Assembly (NCBI GenBank): GCA_003255065.1
Contig: QAOA01007962.1
Coordinates: 248,001-312,000 of the forward strand
DNA: 64,000 nucleotides
Origin: Cercis canadensis
Taxonomy: Eukaryota; Streptophyta; Magnoliopsida; Fabales; Fabaceae
Direction of reading: 5' to 3'
In this document: piece after piece, positions 37,815 to 48,748 of the stretch
How positions within the stretch are numbered: position 1 is the stretch's first letter
How the letters are laid out: every line of letters starts with the position of its first letter
Program-made: the position numbers and the translations under genes
Notes under the pieces: model-generated
Told to the model about the DNA's origin: nothing
The model's database searches: none
Seen by the model: the letters and a program-made list of their open reading frames with translations, nothing else

Positions 37815-38575
37815 TGTCAGTGAGTACTGGCAGCTTCCAGTTTTCTTTTTCTAGACAGAGCTTCAGGGCTTCAAATTAAATGATGTTAGTCTTATTAGAA
37901 CCGTAAGATATAGGATTTAATGTATGAAATTTTTAAATTTTTTTCATGTCTAGTTTACTACTAGTTTTGATTTGAACATAGTTGCTCAATGTTGCACTAA
38001 CACTGATACCCTATTTTTGACAGTGTTTGGTCTTTTATTTCTTTCTAAAGTTGTACAGCTTCGAATTGTATGGTTCTTCTATCTTTAGAACAATAAGATG
38101 CATGTTTTCAATGTGTACAATTTTTAGATTTTTTGCATATTAGTTTACTACCAATTTTGGTTTGTACATAGCTACTCAATGTTGCACTGACACTGATGTC
38201 TTATCTCTGGCAGTGTTCAGTCTTTTATTTCTTTCTGAAGTTGTACAGCTCCAAATTATATGGTTCTTATCTCTTTAGAACTGTAAGATGCATGTTTTCA
38301 ATGTGTATAATTTTTAGATTTTTTTTCATATTTAGTTTACTACCAGTTTTGGTTTGAACATAGCTGCTCAATGTTGTACTAACACTGATGCCCTATCTCT
38401 GGCAGTGCTCGGTCTTTTATTTTTATTTTTTTCTAAAGTTGTACAGATCCAAATTAAGTGATGTTGGTCTTATTAAAACCGTGGGATGTGTGGCTTCAAT
38501 GTATATAATTTTTAGAATTTTTTCATGTCTAGTTCACTCTCAGTTTTGACTCGAGCACAGTTGTTTAAAATGACT
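37815..38575 (+). repeat. Four tandem copies of a ~190 bp unit in the solo LTR
   Basis: Anchors such as catgtctagtttactac (37942, 38131, 38321, 38518 with changes) recur every 189-197 bp. Each unit contains ctgatgccctatctctggca(g), gtacagctccaaatta and tttttagattttttt. Minisatellites of this size inside the LTR are known for large Ogre-type elements. Confidence 0.85.
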
Positions 38576-39641
38576 GATGAATATATGCATTCTTTGAACT
38601 TCTTTCAATTTTGTCTCTTGATAAGAATAGTGACTTTGGGCATGTTTGTTGGATGTCCTAATGTATTATGCCTCATTTCATGATGTATTTTGCCTATGTG
38701 TTTAGCTACTATTCTTATGTGTGCTGATTTTATTTTTTTTCATTTCTATTCTAGGGGCTGTTTAGAGTTTGTTTATGCATTTGTGGTTGATTCTGTGTTA
38801 TTCCTTTTGAGGCATGTGGAGACTAAATGTGTAGGTCAATTTGATAGATTTCTTCTAAGTCTCGCCTAACTTGTATTCTGGTGTATTCATGAGCATCCTC
38901 GAATACAACTTATTGTAGTTATGAGTGTGAGTAAATTGGAAAGCCTAACCGAAAGGTACCTAGCTGCAAGCTTGGAGAAAAAATGTTGTTGTATTTATCT
39001 TTTTATCTTTTTTTATTTTTGATATAAATTAAGATTTCTCAGTACTTAGATTTGGAGACAAATTTTGTAATATTTAAGATCATGCATTTGTACTACATAT
39101 AAAAGATTATACATGTGCCGCGTAGTATCCACATGTCCCTTCACTTATTATTGGAGGATAGGGCAAGTAAATCATATATAGGATGTCTTGCTCCATCTGA
39201 TCTAGGTGAAGGTAGCGTCATTCCGGACAGTCGCTTTATGCGATGAAAATGTGGAAAGATTTAGGTCTCGGTAGAGATTGCATGCATCGCACGTTTAAAT
39301 TATTTGTTTTTATTTTCATTAGATATTCTTGTAACAATTCACTATTCTAGGGTAAATAAAATACATATTTTTTGTCATATTATGTTCGCACAACTAATTT
39401 AGTGTAACCGTCTTTAGACGAATGCTGGGAGGTGCCTAACACCTTCCCCACGCATAAACAGTCTCCCGAACTTTCTCTGGTTCGCAAATAGTTTTTTTTT
39501 ATTTTTTAAAAAAAGTTTTCCAATTGTTCCCCATTTTTCTAATATAATTGGTGGCGACTCCAACTTTTCTTTCAAAAACTAATTTTTTTTTTCTTTAAGT
39601 CTGTCATCCACATCATAGTGACCTTCGGGTACGTTGTGACA

Positions 39642-40031
39642 GCTAATACCCTTTCCATGGAGTTTGGTGATACTATGATTTGTTTCAACCTATTTGATGT
39701 CATGAAACATCCTTTGGAAGAGCATTCAGTTTTTCAAATAGATATAATAGACTTGCTAGTTGATGATATGCATTTTGATTTGGTAGCTGAATTTCTTGAT
39801 ATAGTAGGACTTGTAGATACTTTAGAGTGTTCTAGATGTGATAATTGTAATGAAATTTGTGCTATTTGTTCTGAAATTGCTGAATAAATAAAAAATACTA
39901 CATCTTCCTTTTTTGATTTGTTAGGATATGATGAGATTGTTTTGGAGCATAGTGCAAAGATTGTAGGTGTTGTTGAGATTCAAACAGTGGATTTGGTTTT
40001 TTCAACCAAATTAGTTCCTTCTGTGCAACAA
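39642..40031 (+). pseudogene. Plus-strand Athila protease-region fragment, right piece
   Basis: The frame encodes LSMEFGDTMICFNLFDVMKH, then EEHSVFQIDIIDLLVDDM and a Cys-rich CSRCDNCNEICAIC stretch before a TAA near 39887. It matches the equivalent regions of both longer Athila copies. It ends at 40031, exactly where the next LTR begins, which suggests that the downstream element inserted here or that a deletion fused them. Confidence 0.75.
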
Positions 40032-41468
40032 TGATGAACACACTTTTTATACAGTAGTTAACCCTCATATTTAGCTTTCAAAAACTCTTTTGGGCCTATT
40101 TGATTGAGCTTAGGCCTCATTTCATGACTTTGGATCCATTTGTGCCTAATTGCATTTTTCAGCAATACTGAACATTTTATGCTGTCTCTCTGTGTTTCAT
40201 GCATATCTTTAGTTCTAAATGTCTAAAAATTTCGAGTTATACCTTGTAGGAAAGCTGAGAGAATTATCTACAACTTTTATTCAGGACTCTAAAGCCAATT
40301 CGGACATCCAGAAGGTCATATACAGCCTGGAAACCAAAGAAGAGATGCAGTCACAGGATCCTGACCCGCATGCAATGTTTGGGCCATAACTTGAGCTTCA
40401 GATGTCATATGGACTTGAAACTGGTCCCACTGGAAATCTAAGACACATAGCTTCAATTGTTATGAAGACCGCTTAACCAGATTATATAGTTTAAATGGTC
40501 TTATTTTCTATCGAAGTTGGTTAATGGTTCCAGAAACCTGTTAGCACTTAAATGAGCCTAACTTCTTCATGACAAGTCCAATTGAGCCCAAACCAAAGTC
40601 CAATGAAAGCTAAGGCCCATGGGAATAAGTGTGACCTAAGGGAAATTTGGGTGTGCATGCATTTTTAAAGGTCTATATGTTCAAAAGGAGGAAGCCGAAA
40701 TTAGAATCAAGACTTTAGGATATTTTAGACAACTTTTCAACTTTTCTTAGTCTTAAAGTTTTCTCTCTAGATATTTTGTAAAAACTTAGCTTCTCTTGTT
40801 CATGGAGGGCTAAATACTCCAATCAATCCAGGTTTTGGTTGTTCTGATTATTAATTCTGAGATTATGTTTTGTTGTTATTCATTTAGTTGTTAATCAAAG
40901 TTCTTTCAATTCTCTGAAATATTCTGTTTGAATTTCTTAAATTCAGATTTGGATTAGTCATGTATTGATTGCTTAATTGCATGTGATAAAAGAGGATTGT
41001 ATGGTTAATTAATGGTTCTAAGCTTTTGGACGAATTAATTATACCCTTGGCTGGATTCTGGACTTAGGTTAAACTGGACTTGAATGTTTGCTTAATTCAT
41101 TTAGTCTCTTGTTGATCCGAATTCTGATTGCTTAACCGGTGGATATCCATAGAGGACTGAGAGGCTTCTTGATGTGTTCTAAGGCCAAGAACATGGTTAA
41201 TAATTAAATGAATCCTTGGAAATCAAGGATGAATTAAAATCAGAATAAGTTAGACTTGGATTGGTTGTTTTCCCTAAAGTTTACCACTTATAATTAATTT
41301 TTGTCAAACACTTGAACAAAACAAAACTCCTATGTTTATATGTTCTTAAAACTAATTCACTAAATAGAATAATCCTTTGGTTCGACTTAGGGTTGCCTTA
41401 TGCTACAAGTAGTTTAGGTAAACTGACCTTAAACTTTCACTAATTTGAGGAGCCTCAGTAGCTCATCA
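40032..41468 (+). repeat. 5' LTR of the plus-strand Athila element
   Basis: Starts TGATGAACACACTTTTTATA and ends gtagctcatca; 1,437 bp. It is homologous throughout to the minus-strand LTR at 26631-28317 and is followed after five bases by the primer binding site. Confidence 0.87.
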
Positions 41469-41473
41469 AATTT

Positions 41474-41491
41474 TGGCGCCGTTGCTGGGGA
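41474..41491 (+). promoter_or_regulatory. Athila primer binding site (tRNA-Asp type)
   Basis: TGGCGCCGTTGCTGGGGA, five bases after the LTR end, is the primer site typical of Athila elements, with one apparent difference from the usual TGGCGCCGTTGCCGGGGA. It fixes the plus orientation and the 3' LTR boundary. Confidence 0.88.
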
Positions 41492-42150
41492 TTATTCTAA
41501 CTTTGAATCAATATTATTAGTAGTAAAACTGACTTTTAATTTCCCCCTGATTCATCCTGCTTGTGTGTGAGTTTTGGTTCTTTTTAGGGTTTTGGTCATT
41601 TTTTCATTACTTTTTGGCCAAGTATCTATTCTGTATAAGACCTGTGGCCACTGTTTTTCTTCCTTTGAGGTTCCCCTCAATGTTTGAGGTTGTCCTTGTG
41701 GGAATCATGTTAATTTGGTTCCATTTTTCCTTATTTTCCTTTGATTTGGCTTGAATTAGTGATTTTCCATTGTACTGTTCCGGCCAAAATTGTGTGCTCT
41801 GATTGACTTGAAACTTGGTCAGTTGAAGGAAAAGGGGCTAACAATCAATAATCACAGCCTATGGCTGTGTAGTCTGCATTTTTAAGCCAAATTTTACTTT
41901 TTTGACAATTTTTCTATTTTTTAAAGTTTTTTTATTTAATTTTTGAGTTCCATTTTCATCTAGCTTTCTTGCTGTAGTGGTAGAAATTTTTTTTAAAATG
42001 TTTAGATACCTTTTCTAGTCTTATTTTAGTGTGTTTTTGCCTTTGTTTTGTGCTTTTGGTGTGTTTCTGTTTTGGTCAAATTCTATCTTTTTTGTGTGTT
42101 TTTGTGCATTGTGGTGTGTTTAGGTATTTAGCCACTGATTTGTATGGTGT

Positions 42151-43795
42151 ATGACTAGGTCTTCTCCTTTTGAATTACTGGAAGTAGACCCTAAAATAGA
42201 GAGAACCTTGCATACACTTAATAAAGCACATAGAGCAGCTGATAATTTAGATCCAACCATGGCTGAAAATAGACCTTTTATTGTTATTTATGTTGCTGAT
42301 CCTGTTGATCAAGCTAATAGAGCTGATAATGCTAATAGGGCTAGAAATAATAATGATATGTAAGCTAGGGATAGAACTCTTAAGGAATTGGCTACCCCTG
42401 ATGTTGCTTATCAACCTTTAGGGATCCAATATCCTGAAATTGATACTGCTTTCCAATTGAAATCTGGATTGATACACTTGCTGCTAAAGTTCCATGGTCT
42501 TGCAGGTGAAGATCCTCATAAACATCTCAAGGAATTCTATGTGGTTTGTTCCACAATGAGGCCACAAGGAATCTCTGAAGAGCATATCAAGTTGAGAGCA
42601 TTCCCTTTCTCCCTTGCTGATGCAGCTAAGGATTGGCTATTCTACTTATCACAAGGTTCAGTCAGAAATTGGAGGGATATGAAGAAGCTGTTTTTGGCAA
42701 AGTTCTTCCCTACATCCAGGACTGCTGCCATTCGAAAAGATATATGTGGCATAAGGCAACTGCCAGGGGAGACATTGCATGAGTATTGGGAAAGATTTAC
42801 CAAGCTGTGCTTAAGCTGTCTTTACCATCAGATAAGTGATCAGTTTTTCATACAATATTTCTATGAGGGCTTGCCACCTCCAGATAGGAGTAACATTGAT
42901 TCTGCGAGTGGAGTAACATTAGTGGATTAAACATCAGCTGCTGCCAGAGCTTTGATTTCCAATATGACTGAAAATTCCCAGCAGTTTGGTGTCAGGATGA
43001 TTCATTCCACTAGGGGAGTCAATGAAGTTGGTGTATCACTTGCTGACCAACAAAGAATGGAGCACAGACTTGATGAATTGACCTCTTTGGTGAGGCAGTT
43101 GGTAGTGGGGCAACAAGTACCTACACCTCAACCTGCAAGCTTGTGTGGCATTTGTGCTTGTCTATCTCATCCCACAGATGCATGCCCTACACTGCAAGAT
43201 GGAGATTCTGGATTTCATGATCCCTCTATAGCTGCAGCAGGTATTTTTCCTAGTAGACCCTAATATCAACCGCAGCAGTAGCCTAGATATGATCCGTACT
43301 CCAACATTTACAACCCTGGTTGGAGGGATCATTCAAATTTTTGATATGGCAATGCTGCAGCACCATAACAGCAGTCCTCCCAACAACAGCCACAGCAGCA
43401 GCAGCAATATAGGCAACCCTGGCAACAACAGAACCAATTTCAATCAGCCAAGCAAAGCCAGTTTCAACAAACTAAGCCACCATTCCAGTAGCAGCCTATG
43501 TAGCCAACCGGCCTCTCAACATCCAAACCTGAGCTTTTATTGGAAGATTTGGTGAAGCAGATGGCCACCAGCAACATTCAAGTCCAATAAAGGGTAGAGT
43601 CTACCATGCAGAATCTGGAAACGCAAATTGGGCAATTGGCATCATCGGTGAGTCAGTTGCAGTCCAAGGGTTCTGGAAAACTTCCTTTACAGACAATTCC
43701 CAATCTAAATGGGAGTAATGTGAGTGCTATCACACTGAGGTCTGGCAAATCCTTGCAAGTTCCAGCCGAGCCTCAACCTGCAAGTGAGTCCTAAC
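42151..43795 (+). pseudogene. Athila gag, degenerate
   Basis: It opens TRSSPFELLEVDPKIERTLH and continues after a TAA (42361) with the core LKSGLIHLLLKFHGLAGEDP, DAAKDWLFYLSQGSVRNW, LFLAKFFPTSRTAAIRKDI and ETLHEYWERFTKLC. A CX2CX4HX4C zinc knuckle (CGICACLSHPTDAC) lies at about 43144-43185. A Gln-rich stretch follows in which the reading frame is broken by TAA at 43261 and TAG at 43279 and others where Gln codons would be expected. The frame resumes at 43606 (MQNLETQIGQLASSVSQLQS). Confidence 0.87.
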
Positions 43796-43845
43796 CGGCA
43801 GGGAAAGCAGTTTTTGAGCTAATCACCCTTGCACCTGAGAGCAAG

Positions 43846-44765
43846 ATGCCTACAGTAGCTCTTCCCTTTCCACAGAGAGCCACTCAGTCCAAGAAGCAAG
43901 ATGAGGCTGAGAAGGATAAGGCGCTTCTGGAGACTTTCAGAAACGTGGAAGTTAACATTTCATTGTTGGATGCTATCAAGAAAATTCCTAAATATGCCAA
44001 ATTTTTCAAGGAATTATGCACCCAGAGGAGGCGGTTGAAGGGCAATGAGCGAATTAGCATGAGTCAGAATGTCTCAACCCTTATTCAGCCTCTGCCCCGG
44101 AAATGCAAGGATCCAGGAACTTTCACAATTCCTTATGTTATAGGCAATTCCAAATTTGAGCATGTCATGCTAAATCTAGGCGCTTCTATAAATGTCATGC
44201 ATATGTCTGTTTTCAGTTCCCTCGGGCTTGGACCCTTGAATGCCACAGGAGTTGTCATTCAGTTAGCCAACAGGAGCAGTGCTTATCCAGCTGGATTAAT
44301 TGAAGATGTGTTGATTAGAGTTGATGAGCTGATCTTTCCTACAGATTTCTACATTATGGAGATGGAGGGACAATCATAATCCAACAAGGCTCCACTCATT
44401 CTGGGCAGACCATTCCTCAAGACTGCGCGGACCAAGATTGATGTGTATGCCGGAACTCTATCCATGGAATTTGGCGATTCTGTTGTGCAGTTCAATATTT
44501 TTAATGCTATGAAGCATCCCATGGATGAGCATTCTATTTTTCACATTGATGTGATTGATGATTTGGTTGAGGATGTCTACCATCATTTGTGTGCTGATTT
44601 ACCTGATTTGGCTGGTAATTCTATTTAATGCCAATCTTGTATTGATTGTGACGGTGATTCTGTCTGTGCCATTTGTGCTGAGATCTCTACCTTCTTACGT
44701 GATGATGACTCTGGTTCTCCAGAGCAGGCAGTAGCTGTTGTTCATGAGGAGATTCAATCTGCAGA
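43846..44765 (+). pseudogene. Athila aspartic protease region, catalytic Asp lost
   Basis: 43846-44379 encodes VEVNISLLDAIKKIPKYAKF, then FTIPYVIGNSKFEHVMLNLG and ASINVM. The catalytic Asp of the D-L/T-G motif is Asn here (codon 44173-44175), whereas the minus-strand copy still has Asp. 44443-44628 continues (TLSMEFGDSVVQFNIFNAMK) to a stop. Confidence 0.85.
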
Positions 44766-45078
44766 GATTGGAATTCAGCCACCTAGATTACTGCCCTCTG
44801 CAATGCAGCCGCCCAAGCTAGAGTTGAAGCCTATGCCTAAGCATCTGAAGCATGCGTATTTGGTATCTGCAGAGCAACTTCTTGTAATTGTGGCTAACAA
44901 TTTACTTCCTGAGCAAGAAGAAAAATTGCCACTGATTCTGCGATAGCACAAGCAAGCTATTGGCTGGACATTAGCATATATTCCTGGCATTAGTCTGTCT
45001 ACATGCATGCATCGCATATTACTTGAAGATGACGCTAAACCAGTGAGGCAACCCCAAAGGTGATTAAATCCTCTCATT

Positions 45079-45768
45079 TTGGACGTGGTAAAGAAGGAGA
45101 TGACCAAGCTTCTGCAAGCTGGCATCATTTATCCTATATCTGACAGCACTTGGGTGAGCCCAGTACAGGTCATCCCGAAGAAATCCGGGGTCACAGTGGT
45201 GACAAACCAGAACAACGAGCTACTACCTACCCGAGTGCAGAACAGCTGGCGGGTCTGCATCGATTATAGGAGGCTGAATCAAGCCACCAGGAAGGATCAT
45301 TACCTCATTCCATTCATCAATCAAATGCTTGAGCGGTTAGCTGGGAAATCGCATTACTGCTTCTTGGATGGCTACACTGGATACTTCCATATTCATATTG
45401 CACCGGAGGATCAAGAGAAGACCACTTTTACATGTCCCTTCGGCACGTTTGCTTACCGGCGGATGCCTTTTGGCCTTTGCAACGCCCCTGGTACCTTCCA
45501 GCGGTGTATGGTAAGTATATTCTCTGATTTTTTAGAGGAGTGTATGAAGGTGTTTATGAACGATTTTACTGTCTATGGTTCTTCTTTTGATGCCTGTCTG
45601 AATAGCTTAGCTAAAGTACTGCATCGCTGCATTAAGAATAACCTTGTCTTAAATTTTAAAAAATGTCATTTCATGGTAGAGCAAGGTATAGTTTTAGACC
45701 ATGTAGTGTCTAGAAAGAGGGTTGAGATAGATCCTGCTCAAATAGATGTCATTACTGTTTTATCTTAA
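45079..45768 (+). pseudogene. Athila reverse transcriptase, active-site Asp lost
   Basis: A 229-codon open stretch covers most of the RT palm: AGIIYPISDSTWVSPVQVIP, WRVCIDYRRLNQATRKDHY, FTCPFGTFAYRRMPFGLCNA. The active-site motif reads VFMNDFTVYG: the first Asp of the pair is Asn (45559-45561). A stop at 45766-45768 separates it from RNase H, in a spot where the lineage is normally continuous. Confidence 0.88.
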
Positions 45769-45777
45769 CCCACATGC

Positions 45778-46350
45778 GTGCGGGAAGTTTGGTCATTTCT
45801 TGGACATGCAGGTTTCTACCGGCGCTTTATCAGAGACTTCAGCAAGATAGTCATCCCGCTGTCTAGCCTTCTGCAGAAAGATGTGGAGTTTCTGTTTGAT
45901 CACAAGTGCAAGGAAGCTTTCAACCGCCTGAAGATGACTCTGACCAGTACTCCTATCATTCAGCCACCTAACTGGACACTCTCATTCGAGCTGATGTGTG
46001 ATGCTTCTAACTATGCCTTGGGAGTTGTCTTGGCGCAGCGAGTGGCCAAAGTTTCCTATGTGGTTTACTATGCTTCAAGAACTCTAGATGCTACTCAACC
46101 AAACTACACAACCACCGAAAAAGAACTTTTATCTATTATTTTTGCATTAGATAAGTTCAGGTCTTATTTGATAGATTCTAAGGTTATGGTGTTTTCAGAT
46201 CATACAGCTCTAAAGTATCTCTTAAAGAAACCGGATGCCAAGCCACGACTAATTAGGTGGATGTTGCTGCTCCAAGAGTTTGATGTGGAGATCCGAGACA
46301 AGAGTGGAGCAGAGAACCTGGTTGCTGACCACTTGAACCGAATCGAGTGA
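45778..46350 (+). pseudogene. Athila RT connection and RNase H domain
   Basis: The frame encodes [20 protein letters not shown], the RNase H core beginning at [37 protein letters not shown], and the tail [20 protein letters not shown] ending DHLNRIE before a TGA. The domain itself is open and its first catalytic Asp is present. Confidence 0.87.
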
Positions 46351-46923
46351 GATCCTGATCCACTACTCATTCAGGATTCCTTTCCTGATGAGCAGCTGTT
46401 AGGGCTGCATAGTGAGTTTTCATGGTATGCAGATCTTGTAAATTATCTAGCTGCTCATGTTTTGCCCTCACACTTCACACGTGCACAAATAGACAAGTTA
46501 AAGAGTGAGGCGAAATATTATGTGTGGGATGATCCCTATCTCTGGAAATTTTGTAGTGATCAAATAATTAGGAGATGTGTGCCTAATAATAAGTTTTAGT
46601 TTGTTCTTAGCTTTTGCCATACCTTTGCATGTGGTGGACATTTTGGTCCTCAACGTATGGCTAGGAAAGTCTTAGACTCTGGATTGTATTGGGTCACTTT
46701 ATTTAAGGATGCACACATATTTTGTAAATCTTGTGAACAATGTCAGAGAACCGGGAATATTTCCCATAGGCATGAGATGCCCCAGTAGCCTTTGCTGTTC
46801 TGTGAGATTTTTTATGTTTGGGGTATTGACTTTATGGGGTCTTTTCCTGTTTCTTTCGGTTTTGTTTACATCTTACTTGCTGTTGATTATGTGTCTAAGT
46901 GGGTGGAAGCGAAACTCATGCTT
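46351..46923 (+). pseudogene. Athila integrase, N-terminal half only
   Basis: Translation with stops gives the HHCC zinc-binding motif (HTFACGGHFGPQRMARKVL ... CKSCEQCQRTGN) and the start of the catalytic core ([35 protein letters not shown]). A CAG-to-TAG change breaks the frame after MPQ. The second Asp and the Glu of the core are beyond the truncation point. Confidence 0.82.
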
Positions 46924-47111
46924 TATAACTTTTATTTATCAGTAATAATCTTGCTTAAAGACTGTATATTGAATTAAAACAGAACTAAAAATACATATAA
47001 GAAAAGTTAACTTAAGTCCTAAAGGATAGTCAATGGAGCAAGAATGGCAACTCTAATCACACACAAAAAACAGAAGCAAGTGCAGCTGACAAGGAGAAGG
47101 GAAATAAATAC

Positions 47112-48670
47112 CTAGAAGAAGGGCCACCTGAGAAAGCAACTAGAACCCTATCAGTTGGAGATATCATAGCATTTGAGATGACAACGAACCTGAACTTCCC
47201 AAACAAACTGCCCCTAAAGCAGTCGGCACAAAATCGCCCATCATCAACGCCACCATAACCAGAAATGGCATCTTTAACCTTACACTTGATGCAGAGATTG
47301 TTAGCAACCGGATCAGTTTCTGTAGCACCTGGTTTTGTTGACCCTTTTACTTGGGCACATGAGGCTCCAAATTCCACTTCTTCTTCGTTTTTGAAGCAAT
47401 TGGACTGGCAACCTGAGCCATTGCATGCCATGAATGCTGATGCAGTATTTGACCTTCACTGAAGTGACCAGCCTTTTAGGTTTTCATAGCTAGTGTGCTC
47501 CTCTATTAGCAACTTCCATACTAGCTTAGAGTGCTGTGGACAGAGAAAAATACCTGACAGAGGCAATCACATTCAGAGTTGATCTGATCAAGCGATAATT
47601 TATGTTAGAGTGAGATAACTACTGCATAAACCCTGTAGGCATCTAGCAGGGCAAAGAGAAATCCTTTCTCAAACACAGCCACCAACCACATTTTTAAGGA
47701 ATAGTAATGTAAACAACAAGAGATTACATAGCTCATGATAGTGTCTTGAGCCAATAAAAGTTCATGATCATGTTATTTGATGTTCAAGTAACTCAAATGC
47801 ATCATTACCACGTAATTGCTTAGCACGGCTTAAATTCTGAGGTTCAATATTCACTCCATAAGCAGCTGTCTATTATTTTCTTATTGGAGACAGTGTAGCA
47901 TCTAAACTTAAGACCAGCTGGAGACTAAGAATGGAAATAAAAATAAGTAGCACTATAAATATTTAGACATGACAAGTGCTGGTGCAAAATCACATAACGG
48001 CTCAAAAGAGGAGAACCCCATAGTTATCTTTAGAGGTGAATATCCAGAAAACTCTAAAAGACCAAAAAATAAAATAAAATAAATAAATTCTGGTTAGCAT
48101 TTATAAGCAAAAGGGATGATTTTCTTTTGATTACCAATTTACTTAGGAGAAAATTCAATAGGGAATTTCATGCCACCAATATAGAAGAAATTGATAATAT
48201 AAAACAAAACCATGTGCAGTGATAGTAATCCATCAAGATAAACCTGAATCAGCATTACTGAATAGCACTCATTATATATCTACAACCATAGCAACCAAAT
48301 TTGAACGCTAAAATTAAAAACCCAAAATTTTTCTTCAGTCAATAAGAGAAGCAATTTTTATAGAACACAAGAATACTAACCCATTAAGCTAAACATCAAC
48401 ATACTAAATTGCTTCAGAAATGAAAACCAGGAACCCAACAAGGGAAGTTTATTCTTTGTCTTACACTCTTACCTAGTTTGTAGCAATAACCTCGCATTGA
48501 GGAAGTTCTAATGGCGACTGTGGTGCTCTGTTGTGGCTTCAGTTGAGCTCAAAGCAGTATGGGATTTTCGATTTGGCAATGGAACCAGAAAGAAGAATCC
48601 TTCGGCAGAGAAATGGAGAAGCTTGAAGTTCCAACTTCCAAGGTTGAGAGGCAGCGGTTGGAAATTTTTT
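47112..48670 (-). pseudogene. CTU2/NCS2 (cytoplasmic tRNA 2-thiolation protein 2), 5' part only
   Basis: A 5' UTR exon at about 48670-48473 ends with donor ctag|gtaagag. A UTR intron ends at acceptor cttcag, and the second exon runs 47458-47112. The ATG at 47431 opens MACNGSGCQSNCFKNEEEVE; two Cys pairs (CIKC, CADC) follow; then GKFRFVVISNAMISPTDRVL and VAFSGGPSSR before donor gtattt. This is the N-terminus of plant CTU2, which with CTU1 thiolates the wobble uridine of certain cytosolic tRNAs. The PP-loop-like SGGPSSR lies at the exon end. Only about 185 bp of the next intron remains before Athila sequence starts at 46923. No later CTU2 exon is recognisable elsewhere in the window, so it is either a gene broken by the retrotransposon block or a duplicated 5' fragment. 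The promoter and first exons look undamaged. Confidence 0.82.
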
Positions 48671-48748
48671 CTACCTTAAAAAAAATGGAAAAAATATTTA
48701 GAGGTTAGTTTGAGTTGGTATTGGTATTTAGTATTTACTAACGAAACA

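Larger units (their letters stand above)
35485..39641 (+). repeat. Solo LTR of an Ogre/Tat-lineage Ty3/gypsy retrotransposon (~4.16 kb)
   Basis: It begins TGTTGGTGTAGACACCGTAT and ends gttgtgaca. Near its 3' end it has the block gaggtgcctaacaccttccc and ggtggcgactcc, followed by the terminal gtgaca; these are hallmarks of the long LTRs of Ogre/Tat elements. No primer site, coding region or second LTR follows; instead the interrupted Athila sequence resumes immediately. No clear 5 bp target duplication is visible at the junctions, so the insertion point has been altered. Internal tandem repeats are listed separately. Open frames inside it (for example 36771-36968) are unremarkable. Confidence 0.75.
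40032..46923 (+). mobile_element. Plus-strand Athila Ty3/gypsy element, truncated inside integrase
   Basis: In order: LTR, primer site, a long non-coding leader (41492-42150), gag, protease, reverse transcriptase, RNase H and the N-terminal half of integrase. Homology to Athila ends at about 46923, just after the frame [13 protein letters not shown] in the integrase core; no integrase C-terminus, 3' region or 3' LTR follows. The sequence then continues directly into an intron of a CTU2-like gene on the opposite strand. The many stops are largely at former Gln and Arg codons. Confidence 0.88.

Noticed and set aside
41474-41491. Possible tRNA gene piece at tggcgccgttgc
   Set aside because: It is the Athila primer binding site directly after the LTR; no tRNA cloverleaf surrounds it.
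43289-43555. 88-codon plus-strand frame in the Athila gag region (Ser/His/Asn-rich)
   Set aside because: It is an alternative frame of the Gln-rich gag segment; the true frame carries PRYDPYSNIYNPGW with stops in place of Gln codons.
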